Below are positions 12,224 through 23,524 of a DNA stretch of 64,000 nt, piece after piece (within the stretch, counting starts at the first letter, position 1; each line of letters starts with the position of its first letter). The stretch is taken from NCBI RefSeq assembly GCF_963855985.1, contig NC_087092.1, positions 5,766,001 to 5,830,000 on the forward strand, in the 5' to 3' direction. The position numbers and the translations under genes are program-made. The stretch comes from Ostrinia nubilalis (lineage: Eukaryota; Arthropoda; Insecta; Lepidoptera; Crambidae). Under the pieces are notes generated by a model. The model was not told the origin of the DNA. It ran no database searches and worked only from the letters and a program-made list of their open reading frames with translations.

Positions 12224-13785
12224 GACTATATTACTACACTTGCTGTTTTTAGAAAAAGGTATTTTTTTAAAGTTTGTCGTTTATCAGTAATAACAAGATC
12301 CAAACATTTTTTTTCTGTAGCATATTTAATTTATACCTACTAATCACCCCAAATCCGCACACATTTGTTTTGAAAACGGCGACACATCTTCGCCGCGTAA
12401 TCCCTCGCGATTGTTATTCCAAACGCTTGTCAATAATAATGTAATTACGACCCTCTCGGAGGGATGAGGGTTGGGTTCCCGTGATTGACACGCTTATAAT
12501 CCATTGTGTGCTTTGTTTCAGTCGGATAAGGGTTATAATAAATGATGTGTGTTAATATTATCACTGATATACGTAACTGATCAATGATATAGGGATCTTA
12601 ACTTAATTTTAATACTTTCTGGTGGTCATTTGAAGTTTTTCTATGAAAGAATCTGAAATTATAACTGAACTATCTAAGTCCCTCTATCTGCCAATATTTT
12701 CCATTTTCATTTTTTTAAGTAATATCATTTTAATCACGTAAGAATCCATACAATAAAAATAATTAAGTACACAAAAATACGGTGGTCAAATACTACCGTG
12801 TTTAGTAAGTGAGCAAAGTCTGAAGTTATTTTACAAAATAATGAGCCACGTTTTCCTCCATTGTTCTGAACTTGAACTTTGACCCAGTGCTAAAAATAGG
12901 TTCTATAATAACCTTCATCACGCCTTCCTCCTTTACTTTTCTCAGGTTTATTTTCATTCCGGGAATAAAACAGACGAAACAGTTCCCAGGGAATTGCGGA
13001 ATACGAGAAGGAATTTTACTTTATTCTTCCTGAAGATGGGTAAAATACTGTTTCAGTTATAATACCCATTTGACAAATTAACCTTGAACAGATTTTTTTT
13101 TAAATATTAATTCTGGACAACATAAGATCCATAAAAACGTTGACCCATAAAACCCCCTTTTCAATAACATAACTTCTAAATCCTGTTTGATTTGAACCTG
13201 TTTTCCGCATACCGTTTATCATTGTGACAGTTCCCAAACAAATGAAACTGGGCCGTTTCCCGCCCACGAAACGTCATGCGGTTTCCACTCAATTAGCGGC
13301 AGGCCGAATCTATCCCGCTGGTTGATTAATGTATTTTATCGATCATCTGAGGAATACCACGGCACGTCACTAGTATACCTACCCATATTGAGATGTTTAC
13401 TGCTAAGGTTGTGAAGAATAGAAGGATAAACTGTTAAAATGAAACTCTGGAAAACTCTCTTCTGTCACCCTGGACTTATTATTAGAGATGATGAAAAGTC
13501 ATGAAGCAGATTAAGACACACATGTAGTGTAAGGTTGTAGTTACGTTAATCTTCAAATACTTTCTTTATTATCTCTGATCTCTTGAAGATATTTCGGTTG
13601 CAGTGAAAATCCGTTTACGATTAGAACGATTTATTCCTGTGTTATCTTCTTCATCATTTTAGCCGTCTACTCCTAGATGTAAATCTCCTCCAAAGAACAC
13701 CACAAATAATGATCTTCTGCTTTTTCATCCAGTCACATCCAGAAAGATACCATCTTGATATGGTCAGTTCATCGAGCAGTGGGCG
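12224..13785. other. AT-rich stretch, no gene seen
   Basis: No domain, RNA gene or repeat boundary recognised. Confidence 0.4.
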
Positions 13786-13787
13786 TA

Positions 13788-14218
13788 AGGCCTCAGCCTC
13801 GAACTTAGCGGGCAGCGGCGCGGGAGCGGCGGCGGGGCGGGAGCGGCAGGATCTTATGCGTAAAATCAAATAGACCGGTTCTCGAAAACAGCGGCGCGGC
13901 AGCGGCGCCGGAGCGGGCAACGAGCGGGCAGCGGCGAGGGAGCGGGCAACGAGCGGGCAGCGCACTCCTTCTTTTGCCCACAATAAATCGAGCGTAAGGA
14001 ATAAATTTGAATCGAAATAAAATTGTCGCCGTTGTTCAGACATTTCGTTCGCGAATAAAAACAAATATCTCGACAACACAACCCCGAACACAACACTTCG
14101 CCGCTAAAGCGCCGCGCGAGCTGCCCGCTGGTTTCGAGAACGGGTCTGCGTTGCCCGCCCCGCTCCCGCGCCGCCGCCGCCGCCGCCCCGCTGCCCGCTA
14201 AGTTCGAGGCTGAGGCCT
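13788..14218. mobile_element. GC-rich TIR element (AGGCCTCAGCC ends), TA-flanked
   Basis: Positions 13788 onward (AGGCCTCAGCCTCGAACTTA) recur as the reverse complement ending at 14218, with TA on both sides. Inside, GC-rich inverted arms carry short tandem words (GCGGGCAGCGGCG, GCGGGCAACGA) around an AT-rich centre. Frames across the GC-rich arms are open on several strands only because stops are rare there; I do not regard them as genes. Confidence 0.65.
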
Positions 14219-15138
14219 TATACGCTACGATTGCCAGGAGAATTCATTTACTCAACATTTCGTCGGCTCTCCAAAAGATATGACCTACTTCTACGTCATT
14301 CAGCTCGTGGCATTTTTGGAAGTCTATCTACCATCCACTATAATGGTCTTCCGCCAAATGACGTCATTGTCATTCCATTCTTTGACAAGATATCGAGCAC
14401 GAGCCTTTCCTAAATTAGCTCTCTAGTGACGTGTATTTACGTTTTTAACGCATTTTTATTTCACATCTATATTGAACCATTTCAATGTAAAAAGGATTAC
14501 TGCTTGGGTTGCAAAATCCCCGTTTAATGCTCGTGTAGGCTTTTACCTGACGAGCAAAGTGCGGGGTGTGTGTTGCAACCCCTGCCCAACATAAAACCCC
14601 CATTAAGTAAATGCATGGCAACTAGTCACTTTTTGATTGTCATCAGTTTCATTCTAATATTGATTTCAGTATGATGAAAATACATAACAACATTTTAGTT
14701 GAGTACATTGAAACTTACTTTTATGTGAAGGGTGTGCAGAGCACTTAGTTTCTAAAACTGTTAACCTCGTTTTTACGGATGTTATTTTAAAGAACAAAGA
14801 TGCAATCACAAGGGGAGGGAAAATCGGGTTAAAGCCGGCTTTACGATTTACATAGTTACAGCAATTTATTTGTTTAGTGTTATTTTCAAGCAAGTTTTTT
14901 TTATGTACAATGAATCCCCCCTTCCCCTTCAACATAAATCGTGTCAGTGCTAGATTTGGAAGATTGCAGTCTTTTTCATGGCCTACTAGTTAACTTCATT
15001 AGATATGCGCTAATTTTCTTTTGATAACTCTAAACGGGCATCTTTTTTGGGCAATCTCGCTTCACCATAAATTGCATCTACACCCCTAAAGTAAGATTGT
15101 TATCAAGAGGAAACCCACGAAAAAAGCTATCAACACAT
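14219..15138. other. Gap with one small inverted repeat
   Basis: No gene supported. A short imperfect inverted repeat (GGGTTGCAA ... TTGCAACCC) lies at about 14506-14581. Confidence 0.35.
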
Positions 15139-15695
15139 GAGGTATTTACCAAAACACATTTTGCCCACTTTTTTTCGTTCCCATTAAACGAATCCAATGT
15201 CACCCTTCCCAAAAGCATTTTCAATAAAATATCTATAAAATTAAAACTGCAATCACCATTACCACAGTACCTAAGGCTGGCCAGGTGGGGATTCTTGGAT
15301 GGCTTGAGCATGGAGTGCAGGTGCGGTTTTGTTCCCCAATCGATGAAGCACCTGATGTCATGCCCTGAGTGCCCAAGCAACTGCACTCAGGAGGATTTGA
15401 TGAGTGCTACTGACAACGCCACTCTTGTGGCGGAGTTTTGGGCTGATACTGTGTAGGTTTGTTGTCGACACGAAAAGAAGAAGATCACCGAACAGGTATT
15501 ATTTACCAAATCCCAAAAGCCTTTTCAATAAAATATCAATACCAATTTGGTACAAATAATTCTTTTTTTGCTCTATTGTTGATCTGTATTGTAATATCTT
15601 TGATACCAAATAAATATTTTTTCTTTCTTTCTTTCTTACTTTCTTTCTTTCAATAAAATTAAAACTGCAATCGCTATGACTGCAAGTAATTAGAC
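15139..15695 (+). mobile_element. CR1/Jockey-like LINE 3' end with duplicated flanks and a (TTTC)n tail
   Basis: A frame ending at 15456 has the cysteine-rich C-terminal signature of CR1/Jockey-like LINE reverse transcriptases: CRCGFVPQSMKHLMSCPECP, then CTQEDLMSA and a final AEFWADTV. A 3' tail of GAAGAAG character follows. The sequence CCCAAAAGC.TTTTCAATAAAATAT occurs before (about 15208) and after (about 15510) the LINE piece. A related AAAATTAAAACTGCAATC block appears at about 15237 and 15655, so the target was duplicated, perhaps twice. A second retroelement tail ends in (TTTC)n at about 15620-15650. The LINE is strongly 5'-truncated. Confidence 0.65.
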
Positions 15696-15884
15696 CTCGA
15701 TCGATAGGGGGTGGTCACCCCAAGCCCGCCCCCCTGCAGTGACGCCGCGTTTGAGCGGCTATTGGATTAGCCTAACTAAAATTGATGAAGACGACAATTG
15801 AAGTAATATTCAACTGTTTGACAACATAAATTTTGTCCTTTTTTATTTATTTGGCTCAAAAATTTTGGTGAACCGTAAACTAAA

Positions 15885-16048
15885 GTCGCTGACATAGCCC
15901 GACGGATTAGCTTAGCAAGCTGAAGTGGCAATGGGCAGGCCACATAGTACGCATTGACGGCCGATGCAGCAGCAAGATTTTGGAGTGGAGGCCACGTACC
16001 GGAAAACGCAGCATGGGACATCCCATCCACCCACAACGTGGACCGAGA
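15885..16048 (+). mobile_element. RTE-like LINE fragment (C-terminal coding remnant)
   Basis: The translation corresponds to the 'KVADIARRI.KLKWQWAGH' block and the region up to the RWTD motif seen in the longer minus-strand copy at 28927-29540. It carries small deletions and frameshifts and lacks the 3' end, so it is a relic. Confidence 0.7.
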
Positions 16049-16896
16049 TTTTTGACATTTGTTTAGTAAAATGAGTAACCAACAGTATGAAGATGAAAAA
16101 TAACTGACGCAGTAAAAAAATGTTTTATTGTAGGTACGAAATCGTTAACTGAATTTTTATATAAAATGGTTAAATCACAGATAATAATTATCTTGAATAA
16201 AAGGAGTAACAAAACAACTAATTTACATTACAGTAGCTGTAGCTAAAACATAATTATTAATGAAGGTATGAAGTTACCTAGTTGTAGTTCATTATTAGTA
16301 GCAACAGCGTTTTATCTGAGATGAACATTTTTAATTTATAAAATAACTTAGTTACTCAGTTCAACATCAAAATCGTGAGAAAATTCACATGATCTCCGAG
16401 ATACTGTTAATTCGTTATAAAAAATATCTTCTCAGTGTTACCATGTTATAATAAAAGTTCTTATTAACGACCGTCTCCGTAATTGGTTCTCACCGTAACC
16501 TTGTTTCTTTTAATTGGAATTATTATGGAATGCCATCTGGTATCTGGCCGGTATCGTTTGCAGTCTGGAATTTATTTCTTTATTTTGCCAGGAAAGTAAT
16601 GAATTAGGTAGGTACGATGCGAATTTCAGTCAATAATCATAAGTTTTCAAAGTAGTCAACCTACTATTTGCTCAATTAAAAAAGAAACGCCTCTAGCTGT
16701 GGTACAGAGGCAAGAAAAATAATACTTTCTCCCCTAGTAGACTCTTTCTCGCTTAATAGACTTCTGTTGTATTTAATTTCTAGATAGGGGCCAACAATAA
16801 AATCAATTAAATATTGCATTTGAGCCAAGTTTTAGTCAAGGAACATAAAAAAGAAGTTATCATTGCAGGCTAGAATTAAGAATGTTTGCAAATAAT
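16049..16896. other. AT-rich gap
   Basis: Nothing recognised. Confidence 0.4.
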
Positions 16897-17041
16897 GCCC
16901 GTATTCACAAACGATGCTTGCTTAAGTGAAGCAGCAAATAGAACGCACAGCGTTGAATAGAGCTCTGTGATTAGTTCGTGCGTCACCCTGTGCGTCCACG
17001 CGTACTGTGAGACCTCATAGTAATGTTTGTAAATACAGGCG
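16897..17041. mobile_element. MITE, CGCCCGTATTCAC family, copy 1
   Basis: Inverted ends (GCCCGTATTCACAAACG and GTTTGTAAATACAGGCG) enclose a body with AGAGCTCTGTGATTAGTTCG and CTGTGCGTCCACGCG. The body is shared with copies at 26714 and 35563. The right end directly abuts an RTE fragment. Confidence 0.7.
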
Positions 17042-17290
17042 TAAGATCTCACATAGTACGCAGAACTGACGGCCGATGGGGCAGCAAGGTTCTGGAATGG
17101 AGGCCGCGTACCGGAAAACGCAGCGTGAGACGTCCACCCACAAGGTGGACCGACGACCTGATAAAGTTAGCAGGAAGGCGCTGGATGCAGGCCGCTACCA
17201 ACCGTGAGATGTGGAAGTCATTGGGGGAAGACTATGTTCAGCAGTGGACGTCCTGTGGCTGAAGTGATGATGCTGATGATTTTACAAACT
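17042..17290 (+). mobile_element. RTE-like LINE 3' fragment
   Basis: Encodes the C-terminal RTE block with RRTDGRWGSKVLEWRPRTGK, then PPTRWTDDLIKLAGRRWMQA and the terminal YVQQWTSCG followed by a stop. After it come irregular TGATGAT units. It is 5'-truncated and lies against the MITE at 17041. Confidence 0.8.
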
Positions 17291-18715
17291 AAAACGTGAA
17301 TTTATTAATATTTGTCTGCAAATTGCAGCACAATGTTCCTCCATTCGATTCAGAATGCATTAAGTCAACACACTCCCGGGATAACGAGGGAAGGAACACA
17401 CCTGTTACCCCACCCCACCCTATCGAGCATGTGCGAGTGAAACTATGGGAGATAATAACATGTCGAGGAGTATATAAGTTTAATTAGTCAGCGTGTATTT
17501 TATCTTTAGTTAATTAAGAAGTATTTTTTTCTCCTTCCTGCTGACATCGAAGCAACTTAAGCCTTAAATTTCGTTTTTAACAGTAAAAATTCGATTATTT
17601 CCCGATTTCTAAACATAACAAATGCATGCATTGTTCTCTCTATTAAGAATATAAACTTCTGGGAAAAACAAAGCAGCAAAAAAGAGTTCATCCTTTTTTA
17701 ACGCCAAAAAGTCTAAAAACTCAAAAGAGCGACGACTTTTGTTTCCTTTAACTGACCCATTAATCTGTGGACGCTCCAAAAATAAAATTTAAAAAATCTC
17801 CCCTGTCCGCATTTCCCCAGGCTCCTCTCGATCAGATTAACACGTCTGGCCGCGGGGTGTGCCTCCCTGCCACCCTCCACCCTCGGCTAGCACTCTTGCA
17901 TAACGCTCTCCCTCTAGGCCTGCAATAAAAACATAAAAGTATGGAATACACGCAGAGAATATCGGACGGCAGTTGTTATGTTTCGTATTGTTTCCCCGTT
18001 GCCCGGGTTTTCTTTTCAGTTAGAGGAAATTGTAGCTCAGATCAGAGACTCAGTTGGAATTTCTTTTTTTTATGAATACCGTTTACTAAAATCTAAATGA
18101 ACACTGATACAGTAATTGTAGTAAATACAAAAGATACATAATATTAATCAGTACCTAATTAGGTAACATAATCCAATTGATTTTGTTTCTCCTTAGTTGT
18201 TCTTTTTCCTTATCTTACTCAGCTGTTTTTTTTACAGGACAATGCCAATAGAAAAATTAAAACATTATTTTGCCAGCTTCTGAACTTTTTAAATTTTCAA
18301 GCTTTCGGCAAAAATGTATTGGGTCCAGGCTAAGCTCCAATTTTTACTAATACTACTAACCTACTCCATACAAGAGCACAGCTGCTTCATATTCTTCGCC
18401 TTTGATTGTGTCAAAAACAACACAATTGCGATTTGTATTGGTTAAATGGGTCACTTTTATCTCCAAGATCTTCCATCCATAATTCTGCATGCCTTGCAGC
18501 ATACCAATCAAATCTTGGGGGAGCGCTCGAGGCTCTTTTCCCTTTGCACATCGCGTCACTATGCTCCCTACAAATTATCTTTGTCCGTCCCTTCTCATTG
18601 TCAATTCTCCCCTTCTGAGGCCTGATACTATGACAACGGTACTTCGCATCAGGCTTCTCTCATTAAGTCACTTACTACATCTTTGCAAAGGTTCACTTCA
18701 TGATTTTCTAGGAAT
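17291..18715. other. AT-rich stretch, no gene seen
   Basis: Short frames only. No domain or RNA gene recognised. Confidence 0.4.
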
Positions 18716-18727
18716 GCGCAGATTCGC

Positions 18728-19021
18728 AAGGTCACCCAAAGGGCGAAGAGAACCAAAGTAACCGACATAGCTCGCAGAATTGCTAAAAGCGGGGCACATA
18801 GCTCGTAGAGACGATCGCCGTTGGGGCAGGAAAGTTCTCGAGTGGCATCCACGGGCTGGAAGACGTACGTGGGCAGGCCTCCTACTAGGTGGACCGACGA
18901 TCTGGTAAAGGTCGTGGGAAGAGCCTGGATGCGGGTAGCGCAGGACCGTTCATTGTGGAAAACCTTGGAGGAGGCCTATGTCCAGCAGTGGACGTCATTT
19001 GGCTGAAACGAACGAACGAAG
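18728..19021 (+). mobile_element. 5'-truncated RTE-like LINE with 12-bp target duplication
   Basis: GCGCAGATTCGC occurs at 18716-18727 and again at 19022-19033, bracketing the insert. The insert encodes the RTE C-terminus (VGRPPTRWTDDLVKV ... YVQQWTSFG, stop at about 19004) and ends in (CGAA)n. Target duplication plus 5' truncation is the signature of target-primed reverse transcription. Internal deletions interrupt the frame upstream. It is a different subfamily from the copies ending WTSCG with an (ATC)n tail. Confidence 0.8.
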
Positions 19022-19033
19022 GCGCAGATTCGC

Positions 19034-19704
19034 GTAGTGCAACCAAATTGATGATAGATAAACCCAGGCTCTCTACATCGCACCCAGTATATTCCGCTTG
19101 GTTTCCAAGGTCCGTTAAAGAAAAATACACTTGTTGGCTTATTTAGCATTCCTAGATTACAAATAGATTTTAGAGTTGGTAACCAATGTACGGATGCAGT
19201 GCAATGTAAGAGTTAACGGGCCAGCGTTAATTGTATGAGATCTCTGAAATTAAAATCATATTAATTTATGTATTGTTGTGAAAGAAAAAAGCAGCCGCTC
19301 TAAACACAGCAGTTAATCTAAAACAACCTTCAAGTGAAACATTTAATCCCACCCAAGCTTTAATCATTAACAATAAAATGAATGAGACATCCCTATTCAT
19401 AGTTTTCTTTTTAAAAAGTTTAAAAGAGGCCGTCTTCTCTATAGATCCCAAAACAGGTAGTCGATCGTTAGCATGAAATACCTAAAGCAAATATTTTGAT
19501 AAATGCGGGTCATAAAAACATAAATATCATCAAGTCATATCGACCATATGTCATGAGTCACAACGACCTGTGTGGTCATGGTTGTATGATATCACACTCT
19601 TGTATGGTAGACGTTTTTATTGCAAAATCGCACTTAATATAACTACATAAGAAGCAGATGATTACGTATTAATCTTTATTTGCCGTGACGTACCTACCTA
19701 CTAT
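19034..19704. other. AT-rich gap
   Basis: No gene supported between the RTE and the hAT-like element. Confidence 0.4.
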
Positions 19705-20223
19705 GAAGTACTCATAGCTGGGCATTAACTCGTTAATCCGTTAATCGTTAATTAACGAAGTTAACATTTCTATTAACGGATTAACTTTTAAGTTAACTTT
19801 AAAAAATGTTAACGGACTCGTTAACTTCCGTTAAATTATCCTAAGTCCGTTAATCGTTAATCCAGTACCTACTATTTACCAAAAAGATACAGTAAACACG
19901 CTTAAAAACGCTAGAAAAACGCGTTCTGACAAGTTACGTTCGGGCTTCCAGAACTTCCAGAACCCAAAACAACAGTTTTTGTAACCAGTCGTACGTTATG
20001 AACTGTCAAATGATTACGATTGCTTTACACTAACGAAACGATATAAAAAATGATATTTTTTATTTATTTATTTTTTACAAGCTTTTTTCACTTGTTAGTA
20101 TTTGTGGGACAAATCTTGCAACTGAATTTATGACTAGTTTTCCTCAACCGATTGAGCTGAAATTTGTTATACTTATTTAGGTACGATGACAAATGCAATG
20201 TTATGGTACCATTGAGCTGGTCT

Positions 20224-20450
20224 GATGGTGGAGTCAGGAGGTGGCCATAGGAACTCCTAAATGAAACTCCTAAAGGAATCGCATAGAATTTGGGTTCGTT
20301 GAATTTGTCTTTTCGAGCACTTTAGTACTAGATGATGTCCAGGGTTCTGATGACGGAGTCAGGAGGTGGCCATAGGAATTCCTAAACGAAACTGTGGAAA
20401 CTTATCGAGTTGGGTTTGTTGGATTTGTCTTTTCGAGCACTTTGGTGCTA
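20224..20450. repeat. 125-bp tandem duplication inside the hAT-like element
   Basis: GGAGTCAGGAGGTGGCCATA and TTGTCTTTTCGAGCACTTT each occur twice, offset by about 125 bp. The second copy runs up to the Helitron insertion site. Confidence 0.75.
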
Positions 20451-20452
20451 AA

Positions 20453-20820
20453 TCCTACTTATAATATTATAAATGCGAAAGTTTGTGTGGATGTCTGGAT
20501 GTTTGTTACTCTTTCACGCAAAAACTACTAAACGGATTTTGATGAAACTTCACAGTATTATTGTTTATAACCCAGAATAACATATAGGCTATAATTTATG
20601 ACGATCTGTGACAAACGAAATTTCACGCGGGTGAAGCCGCGGGCAAAGTATGTGTGGATGTCTGGATGTTTGTTACTCTTTCACGCAAAAACTACTAAAC
20701 GGATTTTGATGAAACTTCACAGTATTATTGTTTATAACCCAGAATAACATATAGGCTATAATTTATGACGATCTGTGACAAACGAAATTTCACGCGGGTG
20801 AAGCCGCGGGCAAAAGCTAG
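20453..20820 (+). mobile_element. Helitron with two 167-bp head-to-tail units
   Basis: It starts TC after a flanking A (TCCTACTTATAATATTATAA) and ends with hairpin CGCGGGTGAAGCCGCG, then GGCAAAAG and CTAG before T. The body (20478-20644) is repeated almost exactly at 20645-20811, including the hairpin, so the first unit has its own 3'-like hairpin but no CTAG. It lies wholly inside the hAT-like element. Confidence 0.85.
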
Positions 20821-21253
20821 TTGTATTATAATTGAACCAAGGCTCTGAGAGATACTAATAATAAAAAGTGTAAAAGAAAATTATAATATAAAAAAAACAA
20901 GCTTTTATTCTGAAATGCAGTTGTAGTGTAGTTACTAAAACGAAAAAAATAATTGTACTTATGCAAGGTTCAAATGATTTCGAAAGCTTGTAGTGCAAAC
21001 ATAAAAGAGGAATCAATTCTATGCGAGATACAAGCTTTCGAAATTATTTGAACCTTTCATACATTTTTTTCCGTTTTATTATCATGTGTTAACGGATTAA
21101 CGATTAACGTTAACTTGCGTTAAATCTTGCGAAATATAACGTTTTAACGTTTAACGAAGTTAATTTTTTTATTAACGGTTTAACGATTAACGAAGTTAAC
21201 AATTTGATTAACGGTGCCCAGCTATGGAAGTACTTTATCGTATCAAGAGTTTC

Positions 21254-21495
21254 AACCAAAGACGTCCACCAAGGAATTCCACAACGACCGGTTTTGCGCT
21301 GGCCGCATTGACCGTTCCCGTGACATTCACCAGATCGAAGATCCATCGAGTAGAAGGCCTCCCCACACTACGTTCAACACTTCAGCCCAGCGGTCATTAA
21401 GTTCTACGAGCTATGTGCCCCACATACGTTGTGACAAATCTGAGGGCAATGACGGTTCCCTACTGACCCTAGTTCTCCCACGGATCTTCTCGAAG
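21254..21495 (-). mobile_element. Degenerate RTE-like LINE 3' fragment
   Basis: On the minus strand the order of words matches the RTE C-terminus seen at 40135: the CACATAGCTCGTAGA block, a CACTTCAG-like remnant, CACCAGATCG in reverse, and the GACGTCCAC end. It is heavily diverged, with deletions and no open frame. It begins about 20 bp beyond the hAT target duplication. Confidence 0.5.
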
Positions 21496-21499
21496 CAGT

Positions 21500-22510
21500 A
21501 CTCGCAATAATCTAATTTCCGTAAGTGCTTAGCTATCAAAGCCAAATGACGCTACAAAGGCTTGCAGAAAAGGCCCTGTGGCTTAGGGCCTTGGGGATAC
21601 ACATCAGTCCAATCTTTTGTAACGAACCCTAAATGATAAACTTTTTAAGACATTGACCCCGAGACTCCGAACAGATCGCTACCCTACCCCATGCTTTCAT
21701 AATGTTATAACAGCCAACTTTTTAATTTGATGTAACTCACGGACCCCTTGTTATAAATTCGTGGACTTTTTTAGAAGTCTGTGGGTCTCAAGTTGGAAAC
21801 CGTCTTCTTAGTTCTTCGTTTTAGTAAGTTGGTACCTAATCTCGGTAAGTGCATGCAATTCTACGGTAATCAAGACAGTGTACATATTTGCAAATTATTA
21901 ACTAACGATCTTCCAAATTCTTCAATAATTACCTATATCTTTATTGAGTTAGCATAATAATATCATTTAATTAATTAGGTCTTTATAGACCACTTTTCTA
22001 ATTGCTTACTTACTTAGATTACCTTTCTCAAAATTCCCTACGGCTTGGTGCTTAAAATTTCTTGAACGCCGCTCTACTATTCTACACCTCTTGCTAAGTA
22101 TATTATTGATCCGTATTCATAAAAATAAGCATTTGTAGGTCTTCATGAATACAAATTAATTACTTAAAAAACCATAAATAGTTCAACTTTAATAAGCAAG
22201 TGCTATTTTTGCAACTCCAAAAATATGTCTCTACCGTCTTAGGTTACCTACTACTCGTATGTAGAGGTAGGCTTTCTTTAAATTACATTAAAATAAGCTA
22301 AAGTCAATATCGACCTTCAATGTGACACTACACAAGTGTCGATTAATTTCAACCAATATTTGTTAAACACTGAACTGTCATGCTTGCATGAATCACTTTT
22401 TACTCAATTATACTCAGCCCGGGCTCCACGTCATTAAGCAACAACACACCATTTGCAAACCGGATTTACAAAAAGGCAACAAAAAGGGTTCAGTATAAAA
22501 AGCGAAACAT
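21500..22510. other. AT-rich gap
   Basis: No gene or repeat boundary recognised. Confidence 0.4.
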
Positions 22511-22514
22511 TACA

Positions 22515-22605
22515 AGGTCGGATCTACGGGGCGTGCGCGCAGGGCCCCTCCCGTAGGCGGGGCCCGGCGCGCCCCGCCCCCCGCCCCGCCCTTAGGGCCC
22601 TACGT
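22515..22605. other. Very GC-rich patch
   Basis: About 90 bp dominated by GGGCCC, GGCGCG and CCCCGCC words in AT-rich surroundings. There is no frame, tRNA fold or element boundary I can support. Confidence 0.4.
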
Positions 22606-23524
22606 CTTGGAACCTGACACTGAGAAATCTTAAGACTAGGTCCTCTTTTTGGACCTGGATCAATAACCGGTTAGAGTCAGGTGGTGTAAAGCCAAATGGA
22701 ACGATTGGGAGGGAAATTTGAGGGGTTAAAGGACAGCGAGAAGGAAGGTGAAGGGCTCGAAAATTTGGGAGGCGGTAAAATTTGGAGTCCGTTTTGGTAA
22801 TTTGGGTTATAATGTTTTGTGAAGCAAGGGCATTCTAGCATTCTGTTGTTCTAGTTGATTGTAGCATTCTGTTGTTCTAGCTATTTGCGCTTTGCAGGAA
22901 TAGTTGATAAGTTTTATAAAATAAAATAGATAAATGAGTTTTGTTTTAGAATTATGTGTGCCTGGCAGAGAAATAACACAAGTATTTAAAAGCGAAGTGA
23001 AGGTTTTTAATGACTTCGATGTACCCACACAAAATAATTATGATATCGGACAAAAACCTTGCCTGCTCAATAAAGAAGAAACTTCGAAAGCTCACAACGG
23101 AACAAATCGAGAGTTTCGAACCAAAACCGAGCGAGAAGCGATGTAATAACGAAATCTGACTACTGATCTCCACATTAACACATATCTCCTCTCCGCTTTG
23201 GCTAGCTAAAGTCCGCACGCTATACTTTTTTATTCCGCTAATACTGTTTCCATTCCACTAAAAGCGGATTGAGGATGGGATGTGTATTATGAGCAATATC
23301 ATATTATGTATTTTTTTAATCTGTGTTCAACTCCGCATAGCTCCACCTCTGTGAAAATGCAGTCTTAGAACCAAAACACGACTTTCGCGATGAGGACGTT
23401 AAACGAGAAAGACCACAGTGGGTTGAATAGTTTTTCGCTCAAGTACGTTTTAGGTCTTTGAGCAAAACGCATCAACTCATGCTCATCATCACACTAACAT
23501 TTACCGGTCGACCATTGCTCGTCG
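22606..23524. other. Gap without supported gene
   Basis: AT-rich. A short direct repeat of GCATTCTGTTGTTCTAG occurs at about 22838 and 22863. No coding signal. Confidence 0.35.

Larger units (their letters stand above)
19713..21226. mobile_element. hAT-like non-autonomous element carrying a nested Helitron
   Basis: The element starts CATAGCTGGGC and ends GCCCAGCTATG. It is flanked by an exact 8-bp duplication, GAAGTACT (19705-19712 and 21227-21234), which fits hAT-type insertion. Subterminal regions are dense in GTTAACG/CGTTAAC words in both orientations (19720-19860 and 21085-21215). Internally there is a 125-bp direct duplication (about 20224-20450), a nested Helitron (20453-20820) and a 28-bp near-perfect hairpin stem (20965-20992 with 21029-21056). 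No transposase frame is present. Confidence 0.85.

Noticed and set aside
13654..14091. A 145-codon minus-strand frame
   Set aside because: It crosses the GC-rich arms of a TIR element where stops are rare, gives low-complexity Arg/Ala/Pro sequence and has no domain.
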